Shown here: piece by piece, positions 51,569 to 59,080 of the stretch
Layout of the letters: each line of letters starts with the position of its first letter
Position numbering within the stretch: position 1 is the first letter of the stretch
Notes under the pieces: generated by a model
The model's input: only the letters and a program-made list of their open reading frames with translations
The model's database searches: none
What the model was told of the DNA's origin: nothing
Program-made: the position numbers and the translations under genes
Source: Rhodanobacteraceae bacterium
Lineage (GTDB): Bacteria; Pseudomonadota; Gammaproteobacteria; Xanthomonadales; SZUA-5
Assembly: GCA_016717705.1 (NCBI GenBank)
Contig: JADKFD010000041.1
Coordinates: forward strand, 1 to 59,215
Direction of reading: 5' to 3'
DNA: 59,215 nucleotides

Positions 51569-52378
51569 GTGGGCGGGGGGTGGGTGGCAGCTGGCGTCGG
51601 TGGTCGGGGAGGGTGAAGCGGGCCCGGCGGGGTGGGGCTGTTCAGGGGAAGCGTTGGGGGGGGGGGGGGGCGGGCGCCGGTGGCTCGGGGTCGCGGCTCG
51701 GCCTGGGCGGCGCTAGGCCCTCAGGGCGCCCACTGGGCGATGAGCGGTTGGTGTCGGGCCTGGGGCGGCGGGCGGGGGGCGAATCGCTGGCCGGCCGGGT
51801 CGAGCTGATCGCGCCGGCACTTGCGGGGAGGCGCAGTCCACGAATGTTCTCGCGGGGCGCGCCGGCAAAGGCTCGTGTCGTCCGCCGGGGCGGTCCGTGG
51901 GCTGGCGGGCGCGATGCCGGGCGCGGTCCGCGGACCTGCGGCGGGAGGCGGGCCTGACGCTCAATCAGGCGCTCCAGGGGGCACGTGCGACCGGCCCCGG
52001 CAGGGGGAAGGCCGGGGACGCTGGGTTGCCAGGGGGGTCTTGGGGCGGGGGACCGATCTGAGAGGGGGCGGGTTGCCGCGTGCGGCGGTGCGCCCTCGGG
52101 GATTGAGCGACGTGGCCGGGCCCCAGGGCGGACAGTCGCACGGACAGCAGTGCCGGGGAAGCCCGGCTTCCCGGACAGCCTCGACCCCTTTTCAGGGTTC
52201 GCGGCGGCGGCGCGGCGGGGGGGGCTACGAGGCACTCAGGCCAACAGCGTTCCACACCAAATCACTTTGGGCCGATAAAGGACAGGCTGCCCTCGCCAGA
52301 CGACGCTGGCCCGTAGTGTCTGGCACGAATCCCAGCACGGCTCCGCAGCATCCGAGACTATCCCAGGCTTCGATTGCC
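51569..52378. other. 810-base G-rich region without a credible gene
   Basis: About 51575-52240 is extremely G-rich on the plus strand, with a run of 15 G at 51656-51670. Frames are open on both strands only because of composition; none has a ribosome site or recognisable motif. The last part (52240-52378) has ordinary composition and no gene. The block lies between the TA pair and the minus-strand SPFH cluster and may be low-quality sequence. Confidence 0.6.
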
Positions 52379-52636
52379 TCAGGTATCGACCTGCCGGCGC
52401 TGCACGCGCTCGCGATACGCACGCACGTTGTCGCCATCGATGCTGGTCTTCTGCGTTCCCTTCACCTCGCCGACCTTCTCGTCGGCGCCGGTGACCGGCT
52501 TGGCATTGACGATGGTTTCGTGTTCGAAGGCGTGCGACTTGTCGGTATTGCGATAATGCCGGTACAGGCTCCAATAGAGGCCGGTGGCGGCGGCGGGGCC
52601 AAGTAGCAGCAGAAAGATTCCACTGTCGTCGCTCAT
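52379..52636 (-). CDS. Small membrane protein downstream of the zinc-ribbon gene
   Basis: The 85-residue product starts MSDDSGIFLLLLGPAAATGL and has a single hydrophobic helix (residues 7-24). A charged cytosolic part with HYRNTDKSHAFEHETIV and two short motifs ADEKVGEVKGTQ and DGDNVRAYRERV follows. Its ATG overlaps the stop of the zinc-ribbon gene (ATGA), which supports a real, coupled gene. I do not know a name for it. It is the third member of the SPFH-zinc-ribbon cluster. Confidence 0.78.
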   Translation of the reverse strand: MSDDSGIFLLLLGPAAATGLYWSLYRHYRNTDKSHAFEHETIVNAKPVTGADEKVGEVKGTQKTSIDGDNVRAYRERVQRRQVDT

Positions 52637-53940
52637 GATTGGGTCGCCAGGATCCAGAGTGCGATGCCTTCGACGAAGGTGCCGACGGTGAGCGCGGCGG
52701 TGATCAGCTTCCACTGCTGCACCGGCACGCTGCCCATGGTTTCGCCGGTGCGGCCGTTCACCGCGATGTAGTGCAGCATGCCGCCGTTCTTGCCCGGCTG
52801 GTGGTAGGAATACAGCCATACCGGCAGGTACATCGCTACCCAGCGCGTGCCGTGGATGGTGATGCCCTCGCGCTCCCAGCGCACGCCGCGATCGTATTGC
52901 TCCACCGACTCCAGCACCTGGGCGCGGGCGATCGACAGCAGCTGGTCTTCCAGCCGCGGGCGCAGCTGCTCGACGTCGAGATCGCGCTTTTCCGAGCTGT
53001 AGCCGGCCAGGTACGAGGCGTTCCACTTCACGGCGTTCTTGGTGTCGAACGGCAGGATGGTGTTGATGATGTTGTTGGTGTTGGCCCGGGTGTCGAGGTT
53101 GCCGCGCTCGCTGGAGGACTCCAGCGTCAAATCGTCCACGGTGAAGTCCACCTGCCGCTCCACCTGGTACACGTCGGCGTCGTAGTAGGTCTTCTTCTTG
53201 TCGCCGCTGCCGGTGGTGTAGCGACGCGTCTCGATCTCGCCCTGGCCGGCGACGGCCGCACTCACCTTGCCGTCGACGATCATGTAGGGCAAGTAGACGC
53301 CTACGACGTTTTCGGGGGTGAACTGCTCCTTGAACGCCTTCAGCGCGAACAGTCGGCGCTTGTCGACAAACTGGCGAATGCGCGCAACCGCGTCATCCTT
53401 CTTGATGTGGAACGGCAGCACCGCGTCGGGCACCGCGCCGTTGGCCACCTGCTCGTTGACGCCGAAGACATGGCGACACCAGTGGCAGCGCGCGGTCATC
53501 GCGCTTTCGGTATTGACCGTCACTTCGGCGCCGCAGCCGGTGCATTTGAAGCTCATCAGGCTGGCGGCGTCGGCCGCGATGTCGCGCGCACCGGACGCGA
53601 CGACGGTGCCGCTGAGATCCTCGATGCCCTCGCCGAAGCCGAATTCCTCCTCCACCCGCGCGCCATGCCACTCATTGCGGCAGTAGGCGCAGATCAGCAA
53701 ATCGCTACCGGCCTTGTGGCGGATGTCGGTCGCGCCGCATTTCGGGCAGTGGTTGAGGCCATCCTTGAGCTCGGCGGCGGAGGTGTCGATGGCGACCGGA
53801 TCGGGCGCCTCGATTTCGTCGCGGATCGCCTTGGGCAGCGTCGCCGGGTCGATCGGAAAGCTGCCCGGTGGCGGCGGCACGTCCTGCGGCGACCCTGGAC
53901 CGGACGGCCGGGGAGGCGGCGGTGGAATGGCGTTCGACAT
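52633..53940 (-). CDS. Double zinc-ribbon membrane protein (YdjG-like)
   Basis: The 435-residue product has a Pro-rich N-terminus and two zinc ribbons: CPKCG with CAYC near residues 65-85, and CTGC with CHWC near 132-155. A large central domain (GVYLPYMIVDGKVSAAVAGQ to WVAMYLPVWLYSY) is followed by a C-terminal hydrophobic helix (LITAALTVGTFVEGIALWIL). This is the layout of TFIIB-type zinc-ribbon proteins such as Bacillus YdjG, which is encoded next to an SPFH protein (YdjI) and links it to the membrane. The neighbouring SPFH gene here fits that pairing. Confidence 0.82.
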   Translation of the reverse strand: MSNAIPPPPPRPSGPGSPQDVPPPPGSFPIDPATLPKAIRDEIEAPDPVAIDTSAAELKDGLNHCPKCGATDIRHKAGSDLLICAYCRNEWHGARVEEEFGFGEGIEDLSGTVVASGARDIAADAASLMSFKCTGCGAEVTVNTESAMTARCHWCRHVFGVNEQVANGAVPDAVLPFHIKKDDAVARIRQFVDKRRLFALKAFKEQFTPENVVGVYLPYMIVDGKVSAAVAGQGEIETRRYTTGSGDKKKTYYDADVYQVERQVDFTVDDLTLESSSERGNLDTRANTNNIINTILPFDTKNAVKWNASYLAGYSSEKRDLDVEQLRPRLEDQLLSIARAQVLESVEQYDRGVRWEREGITIHGTRWVAMYLPVWLYSYHQPGKNGGMLHYIAVNGRTGETMGSVPVQQWKLITAALTVGTFVEGIALWILATQS

Positions 53941-53987
53941 GCTGGTAGCCCGTCTACTGAAGAACCAAGGATCGGCGATTCGTTGCC

Positions 53988-54067
53988 CGTAGGTTGGGCT
54001 AAGGCGTAGCCGTGCCCAACGTCTGGCAAACGCTGTTGGGCACGGCTACGCCTTAGCCCAACCTACG
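53988..54067. repeat. Palindrome with perfect 33-bp arms
   Basis: The arms 53988-54020 and 54035-54067 are exact inverted copies (GTAGGTTGGGCTAAGGCGTA core) around a 14-base loop. It lies in the 177-base spacer between the zinc-ribbon and SPFH genes. Elements of this style are common between genes in diverse bacteria and may be mobilised REP-like units. In the transcript it would form a very stable stem between the two genes. Confidence 0.9.
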
Positions 54068-54117
54068 TCGGCCATCCTGCGTTTGGCTGTGGATGGACCA
54101 CTAGTGCACTTGGCGAT

Positions 54118-55269
54118 TTACAAACCCAAGACTTTGGCTTTGACCGCGTCGAAGTCGCCCTGGGTGATCAAACCCATGTCGAGCATCTCCTTGGCCTTCT
54201 TCAACTTGGCGATCGGGTCATCCGCTGGCGGCGCGGCCGGCGCCACCGGCTGCTGCAAGCCGCCGATGCCGCCGAGCATGCCGCTCGCCATGCCGATACC
54301 CATGACGCCCGCCGCACCGCCAGTCTCGCCGGCCGACTGGATGCCTGCCGCGACGCTGGCCTGCAGATTGGAATTGCCGCGCGCACCGGACAGCGCATCG
54401 GCGCGTTGCACCGTCTTCAGCAGCTCCCGCGTGTTGGCGTCGTACTCGATGGAGACGATGGCGACCTTGGCGATGACCAGGCCGCGATCGGATTTCCACT
54501 GGTAGGCGCTCTCCACCGCAGCGGACAGGCTGCGGGCGAAACCGATCGAATCCTGCTGCAGCTTGGTGATCCGGTTGCCCTTGCCCGGGTCGTTCGTGTA
54601 CAGGCTGAAAGCAGGCGCCAGTGAACCCACCACCTCGTTGAAAAGCTGGCTTGCAGCAGCATTGTCCATATCGGTGAAATCGAAGACCTGGCCGGGCTGC
54701 AGATACGTGGCCGGCACGAACTGCTTCACGAACAGGATCGGGTCGACGATCTTCAGCGTGTACGAGCCGCGCGTCACCGCGCCGACCTGGGTATTGAGGA
54801 AGCCGTCGTCCCAGTAGATTTCCGACTGCGTACCGAAGCGGTTGTCCGGCAGTTCCTTCAGCGAGACGAAGAACGCCGCCTGCTGCGAACCCGGCTGGCC
54901 GCCGAACTTGAAGCGCTCCCAGCTCTGCTTGATCAACGAGTCGACGATGCCGTCGCCGGAGAAGATCGACTTCGAGTTGATGTCGTCCGATCGCCACTCG
55001 TAAGCGCCGGGCTCGGCCGCGAAGCCGGTGATCGCGCCATCCTGGAACAGCAGCAGCCCGTAGCCTTCGGGCACGACGATCTTCGACCCGTTGGTGATGA
55101 TGTTCGAGGAACCTCGGGTATTCGAACCACGCCCCGCGTTGCTGCCGCGCGGCACCGCAGCAAACAGCGCCGCCGTCGCCGGCAAGCCATCCGGAACCGT
55201 GTAGAAGTCCTTCCACTGGTCGGCCAGCGTACCGCCGATCGAACCCGCCACCGCCTGCAAAAGACCCAT
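54118..55269 (-). CDS. SPFH-domain protein with C-terminal SHOCT (YdjI-like)
   Basis: From ATG 55269 the 383-residue product has an SPFH core (IVVPEGYGLLLFQDGAITGF, SFKFGGQPG-like and YTLKIVDPILFVKQFVPATY segments). A Gly/Ala/Met-rich stretch (GGAAGVMGIGMASGMLGGIG) follows, and the end is a SHOCT domain (PIAKLKKAKEMLDMGLITQG). This combination is the virion-core-like SPFH family to which Bacillus YdjI belongs. It is likely a membrane-associated scaffold in stress response. The zinc-ribbon gene and the small membrane gene lie downstream on the same strand, separated by the palindrome. Confidence 0.85.
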   Translation of the reverse strand: MGLLQAVAGSIGGTLADQWKDFYTVPDGLPATAALFAAVPRGSNAGRGSNTRGSSNIITNGSKIVVPEGYGLLLFQDGAITGFAAEPGAYEWRSDDINSKSIFSGDGIVDSLIKQSWERFKFGGQPGSQQAAFFVSLKELPDNRFGTQSEIYWDDGFLNTQVGAVTRGSYTLKIVDPILFVKQFVPATYLQPGQVFDFTDMDNAAASQLFNEVVGSLAPAFSLYTNDPGKGNRITKLQQDSIGFARSLSAAVESAYQWKSDRGLVIAKVAIVSIEYDANTRELLKTVQRADALSGARGNSNLQASVAAGIQSAGETGGAAGVMGIGMASGMLGGIGGLQQPVAPAAPPADDPIAKLKKAKEMLDMGLITQGDFDAVKAKVLGL

Positions 55270-55418
55270 GACTACACTCCGCGATTCGTGGCCGGGCACC
55301 GTAGCAAACCTGCAAGGCGAACGGTAGAGGTCTTCCTGCCCCCACTCAGGGCTGCGCGCCGTGCGCGCGCTCTCCGGGCATCCCGCGCTCCGGGTCGAAC
55401 CTGTCCAGGGCCTCACCC

Positions 55419-55482
55419 AGTCTCCCAGCCACCAACAAAAAGGCCGCCCAAGGGCGGCCTTTTTGTTGGTGGCTGGGAGACT
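55419..55482. terminator. Perfect 31-bp inverted repeat with terminator core
   Basis: Arms 55419-55449 and 55452-55482 pair perfectly around two A residues. The inner part (AAAAAGGCCGCCC/GGGCGGCCTTTTT) is a bidirectional intrinsic terminator. The outer part (AGTCTCCCAGCCACCA on the left, its complement on the right) is the acceptor end of a tRNA, present on both arms. Confidence 0.85.
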
Positions 55483-55495
55483 AGGATTCGAACCT
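55467..55495 (-). other. Detached tRNA 3' end (tRNA-Gln-like), candidate attachment site
   Basis: On the minus strand the segment AGGTTCGAATCCTAGTCTCC followed by CAGCCACCA has a T-loop (TTCGAAT), the 3' half of the T-stem, a 7-base acceptor strand TCTCCCA, a G discriminator and CCA. The partner 5' strand would be TGGGAGA, and U1 with discriminator G suits tRNA-Gln. No D-arm or 5' half is present upstream, so this is only the 3' end, the form left at one edge of an island that integrated in a tRNA gene. Confidence 0.65.
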
Positions 55496-55750
55496 GTGCG
55501 CCAAGAACATGATTAAAAGTCATAAAGTTCGTCTAATGCCAGGCGTACCCCACAAATAACCCCGCACAACCTTCTTGCTAGCACTCTGATTAATAGCCAC
55601 TTCCATCCGCGATCGGCTGGGGGGGGGCGGCCCGGCGAGAAGTTCCGACACGACGCTGGGCCGGGGTTCGTCGCGTTGTAAAACGGGGTGCCAGTTCAGG
55701 CGACGCGCCGGCATCGCTAGCCTACGGGGAATCATCCAGGAGCCAGGCGC

Positions 55751-57100
55751 ATGGACGGCCTAATCACGCGAGAGCAGCTCTACGAGGAAGTTTGGGCCGA
55801 GCCGATGATCAGGGTCGCGGCGCGCCACTCAGTCGCCGGGACCTATCTCGCCACCGTATGCGAGCGCTTGAACGTACCGCGGCCGGAGCGTGGCTATTGG
55901 AACAAGATGGCAGTAGGACGAGCGCCGCCAAGGCCCCCACTCCCTGCTGCCGCGTTCGGCGATGCCCTTGGATGGGCTCGTGGCGGTTCCCTCCCGCCGA
56001 TTTCAAAGGCGCTACCAAAAGCTCCAGTACGAGCTGCCGGGCCCCGCCGAATACCGCTGCACCGCAGTGCGGGTACTGTCTCCAAGCTCGAAAGCGCCGC
56101 AGCCGTGACACCAGAGCGCCAGACCTCGGGCTCGACTGCCGAGCACTCGACAACCGCAAAGCCTGAGCTTCGTGAGCACGCACTAGTCACCGCGGCCTCA
56201 AAGCTGCTCGATGTCGAGAAGGAGAACGATGGCGGCTATCTCCTGCCATCTAAGCGCGCGATTTTGGACCTTTTCGTGTCGCGGTCGACGTTGCCGCGGG
56301 CGTTAGCATTCACTAATCAGTTCTTTTGCGACCTACATCGCGCCGGCCATGCCGTCATGTTCGCGCCAAACGCTGCCACGACTTGGCGCAAGGAACTCGA
56401 CGAACGGCTCGATCGCAAGCCGAACCGCGGGTGGGTCAAGAACTGGCGACCGTCGAGACCAACGGTTGTCATGATCGGGACTGTGGCCATTGGCCTCACG
56501 ATCTTTGAGCTGAGCGAACTCGTGGAAGTGGTTAGGCACAAGGACAAGTACATCCGAAAGCCCGTTGTCCCCGTCAAACGGTCCAACTTTGCACCGTTGT
56601 CCGGCTGGGTCCACAAGGAGGACATGGCCACAGGTCGACTCGCAGTTCGTGCGTCGTCGCCATACGGGGACACTGAGTGGAGCAAGGAGTGGCAAGAAAG
56701 CGAGCCAAACACGTTTGAAAGCCAGCTTCCACGAATGATTCGCGACCTGGCGGCAGCGGCACCCATCATCGCGAAGCTAGTCGAGGAAGCAGCGAGAAGG
56801 GCCGAGATCCGTCACCAAGAGAGGCTCGAAGCTCACCGGCGCTGGGAGATCCAACATGCAGAGCAACAGCGACTCGACAACATCAAGAGGAGTCGCGAAG
56901 AGCTCGATGCCCTCATCAAACACTGGGGAGAGGCTGTGCGGGTTGAGGGATTTCTCGCGGACATCGAACGACGAGCGGCCGCCTTGCCGGACGACGAGCG
57001 GACCATAGTCGCCGGTCGGTTAGCCAGAGCGCAGGAGTTGCTCGGAGACACGAACGCGTTGACGCGATTCATGCGGTGGAAGTTGCCGGAAGAACGCTGA
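55751..57100 (+). CDS. Uncharacterised 449-residue accessory protein (LYEEVW...RPERGYW N-terminus)
   Basis: The N-terminus has an HTH-like block: REQLYEEVWAEPMIRVAARH, then YLATVCERLNVPRPERGYWNK. Proteins opening this way (LYELVW...IPRPPRGYW) occur on genomic islands and plasmids and have no assigned activity. A variable Pro/Ser-rich linker (residues 60-140), a mixed middle domain (residues 150-330) and a C-terminal coiled coil rich in Glu/Arg (AARRAEIRHQERLEAHRRWE) follow. GC content and codon use are lower and less biased than in the chromosomal genes to the left, in keeping with transfer. DNA binding by the N-terminal block is an inference. Confidence 0.75.
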   Translation: MDGLITREQLYEEVWAEPMIRVAARHSVAGTYLATVCERLNVPRPERGYWNKMAVGRAPPRPPLPAAAFGDALGWARGGSLPPISKALPKAPVRAAGPRRIPLHRSAGTVSKLESAAAVTPERQTSGSTAEHSTTAKPELREHALVTAASKLLDVEKENDGGYLLPSKRAILDLFVSRSTLPRALAFTNQFFCDLHRAGHAVMFAPNAATTWRKELDERLDRKPNRGWVKNWRPSRPTVVMIGTVAIGLTIFELSELVEVVRHKDKYIRKPVVPVKRSNFAPLSGWVHKEDMATGRLAVRASSPYGDTEWSKEWQESEPNTFESQLPRMIRDLAAAAPIIAKLVEEAARRAEIRHQERLEAHRRWEIQHAEQQRLDNIKRSREELDALIKHWGEAVRVEGFLADIERRAAALPDDERTIVAGRLARAQELLGDTNALTRFMRWKLPEER

Positions 57101-57230
57101 GCGCTGATAGGACCATTGCCATCACAGGGTAGTCGTCAGCTAGCGGGACTGCAGAACTGCCGCTGCACCAGAGTCGCGGCCGCCAACTTCGACGCCACAC
57201 CCTAGCGACACTGGTTGACGTTAGCGCGGC

Positions 57231-57263
57231 ATCCTAAAATAACACCCGTCACTATTTTAGGAT
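57231..57263. promoter_or_regulatory. Perfect 11-bp palindrome ahead of fic
   Basis: ATCCTAAAATA (57231-57241) and its exact inverse (57253-57263) are separated by 11 bases and end 8 bases before the fic start codon. Half-site centres are 22 bases apart, two helical turns, which suits a dimeric regulator. The A/T-rich arms stand out from the GC-rich surroundings. Confidence 0.7.
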
Positions 57264-57271
57264 CGCCGGTC

Positions 57272-58504
57272 ATGAACCGAGCACCACAGGGCCGCTACCT
57301 GACCGTCAGCACCGCTGGCGAGGCGTTCTCGGCCTTCATCCCAACGCCACTGCCGCCGCAGCCGCCAATCGACTGGACCCCGGCTCTGCGCAAGCGCTTC
57401 GACGATGCCCTGCTCGCGCTCGGGCGCCTCGATGCGGTGACCGACTTGCTGCCGAACGCCAATCTGCTGCTGTATGGCTTCGTGCGCAAGGAGGCGGTGC
57501 TGTCTTCAATGATCGAAGGCACGCAGTCCTCGTTGGCGGATCTGATGCTGCACGAACTGGGCGAGGCGCCCGGCGTCCCGCTCGCCGATGTGCGTGAGGT
57601 CAGTCAGTGCGTAGCCGCTCTCGATCACGGCCTGGCGCGCCTTCGCGAGGGCTTCCCGCTGTCGATGCGCCTGCTGCGCGAGGTGCACGGCGTGCTGCTC
57701 AGCCACGGCCGCGGCGCCCAGCACACGCCCGGCGAGTTTCGCCGCAGTCAGGTCTGGATCGGCGGCACTCGCCCCGGCAACGCCATGTACGTGCCTCCAC
57801 CCGCGAACGAGGTGCCCGAGTGTCTGAGCCTGCTCGAACGCTTCTTGCATGACGACCCGCAGCCAACCGCCCCGCTGGTGAAGGCCGCTCTCGCGCATCT
57901 GCAGTTCGAGACCATCCATCCCTTCCTCGACGGCAACGGCCGCGTGGGCCGCCTGCTTATAACGCTGCAGCTCTGCGCCGACGGCTTACTGCGTGAGCCG
58001 CTGCTATACCTCAGCCTGCATTTCAAGACGCACCGGCGCCGCTACTACGAGCTGCTTAATGCAGTGCGTGACAACGGCGACTGGGAAACGTGGCTCGATT
58101 TCTTCGCCGAGGCCGTGCAGGTCAGTGCCACGCAAGCCACGACAACCGCCAGACGCTTGGTTGACCTGTGCACAGCCGACCGTGCCCGCATCCAGGGCCT
58201 CGGCCGCGCCGCCACATCCGCACTGGCGGTCTTCGACGTGCTGCAACACCGGCCTATCGCAACCGCGGCATCGCTTTCGGCGACAACCGGCCTGACTGCC
58301 GCCACGGTCAACAAGGCCTTGGCCCACCTGGACACACTCGGCGTCGTTACCGAACGCAGCGGTCGCCGCCGTGATCGGGTCTTTGGCTATGCGCGCTACG
58401 TGGAGATACTGAATGAGGGCGCTGCGCTGACGCCGGCAATGCTTCGGCTCTCCACCCACACTTCACACCGCGAGTCAGCATCGGCCCACAGATCTGCGCG
58501 GTAA
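57272..58504 (+). CDS. Fic family protein (AMPylator) with N-terminal inhibitory helix
   Basis: Fic proteins transfer AMP (or other nucleotide parts) from ATP to target hydroxyls. From ATG 57272 the 410-residue product has an N-terminal domain, the inhibitory motif SSMIEGTQSS (S-x3-E-G type, class II) near residue 80, and the core motif TIHPFLDGNGRVGRLL with catalytic His near residue 215. The flap region and a C-terminal winged helix (ATAASLSATTGLTAATVNKA) follow. The wHTH may read the palindrome just upstream (self-regulation). The last 20 residues (SHRESASAHRSAR end) are not family-like and overlap the end of the opposite gene, so the natural C-terminus may be lost. Confidence 0.92.
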   Translation: MNRAPQGRYLTVSTAGEAFSAFIPTPLPPQPPIDWTPALRKRFDDALLALGRLDAVTDLLPNANLLLYGFVRKEAVLSSMIEGTQSSLADLMLHELGEAPGVPLADVREVSQCVAALDHGLARLREGFPLSMRLLREVHGVLLSHGRGAQHTPGEFRRSQVWIGGTRPGNAMYVPPPANEVPECLSLLERFLHDDPQPTAPLVKAALAHLQFETIHPFLDGNGRVGRLLITLQLCADGLLREPLLYLSLHFKTHRRRYYELLNAVRDNGDWETWLDFFAEAVQVSATQATTTARRLVDLCTADRARIQGLGRAATSALAVFDVLQHRPIATAASLSATTGLTAATVNKALAHLDTLGVVTERSGRRRDRVFGYARYVEILNEGAALTPAMLRLSTHTSHRESASAHRSAR

Positions 58505-58833
58505 TGGCTCGCCATGCTGCGGACGAAGTCGCCCTTTCCCGAGAACGTGTTTACGAAAAAGCCAATGCGGGTTGCGTCAGCGATCCACCCATACGGGATG
58601 CGCCCGCAGCGCCGCAGCTTCACGCACCGGTCCTGAATGTGGCGATACCCGCGATCGGACTTTTCGACATTCACCGGCAACCGCGGATCCGTCATGCGGT
58701 AGAAAACATGTCGAACGGACTGCGGGTGGTCCTCGGCAAGGACCTGGATGATCTGTTGGTTCAGCAGTTCAACGTCCGACTTTGTCCGACGATCGCGCTT
58801 TACCGTGCGCGCACCATAAGTTTCAGGATTCAT
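58396..58833 (-). pseudogene. TopoVIA/Toprim-type island protein, 3' end lost
   Basis: From ATG 58833 the product begins MNPETYGARTVKRDRRTKSD and then shows the pattern ILNQQIIQVLAEDHP-like, VRHVFYRMTD, GRIPYGWIADATR and SHYRADLWADADSRCEVWVE. This resembles phage and island proteins related to topoisomerase VI subunit A, where the VWVESRSIAGVL step leads into a Toprim fold. Here after SRSIAGV the frame diverges (SAAPSFSIST) and ends at 145 residues, so the Toprim half is missing. The break lies against the end of fic on the other strand. Confidence 0.7.
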
Positions 58834-59080
58834 TGCCGGCGACTCCGTGCTTGGACAGTGCAACGACTGCTGCGCGGAGCTTCTGGCGATCGGCCTCAGA
58901 CAACCGGTTAAACACCACGTGGTCGGGCAGGCACACATACAGGACGAGCACGCGGGCGCCCAGCAAATCAGTCAAGGCCTTCAGCGGGAGGGGCAATCCA
59001 CAGCAGCACTGCGGGTTGCTGCACGGCTGGAGCGTTTGGGCGTCCAGGTTCGGCGCGGCGGCGGCGGTCCAGGTTGCCAT
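58823..59080 (-). CDS. Small uncharacterised island protein
   Basis: The 85-residue product from ATG 59080 reads MATWTAAAAPNLDAQTLQPC, with a cysteine cluster CSNPQCCCGLPLPLKAL, then a hydrophobic strand ARVLVLYVCLPD and a basic helix ADRQKLRAAVVALSKHG. It overlaps the stop of the AlpA-like gene upstream (TGATG) and the start of the Toprim-type gene downstream, so three genes are coupled. No family is recognised; the Cys cluster may bind a metal. Confidence 0.65.
   Translation of the reverse strand: MATWTAAAAPNLDAQTLQPCSNPQCCCGLPLPLKALTDLLGARVLVLYVCLPDHVVFNRLSEADRQKLRAAVVALSKHGVAGNES

Larger units (their letters stand above)
55270..55750. other. 481-base spacer at the putative island boundary
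   Basis: No gene is supported. It contains the palindrome and tRNA 3' end described separately, a 9-G run (55619-55627), and the upstream region of the next plus-strand gene (possible GGAG at 55739-55742). Confidence 0.6.

Noticed and set aside
51580..52235. Overlapping open frames on both strands in the G-rich block
   Set aside because: All are Gly/Arg/Pro-rich products of base composition; none has a start signal or homologous motif.
55505..55525. tRNA-Lys-like anticodon arm (TGACTTTTAATCA on the minus strand) beside the tRNA 3' end
   Set aside because: The T-stem does not pair with its upstream half, the variable part is too long, and no D-arm or 5' acceptor strand follows. The stretch is also self-complementary, so the resemblance is probably chance.
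58504..58911. 135-codon plus-strand frame after fic
   Set aside because: Antisense of the Toprim-type gene, which has recognisable motifs on the minus strand.
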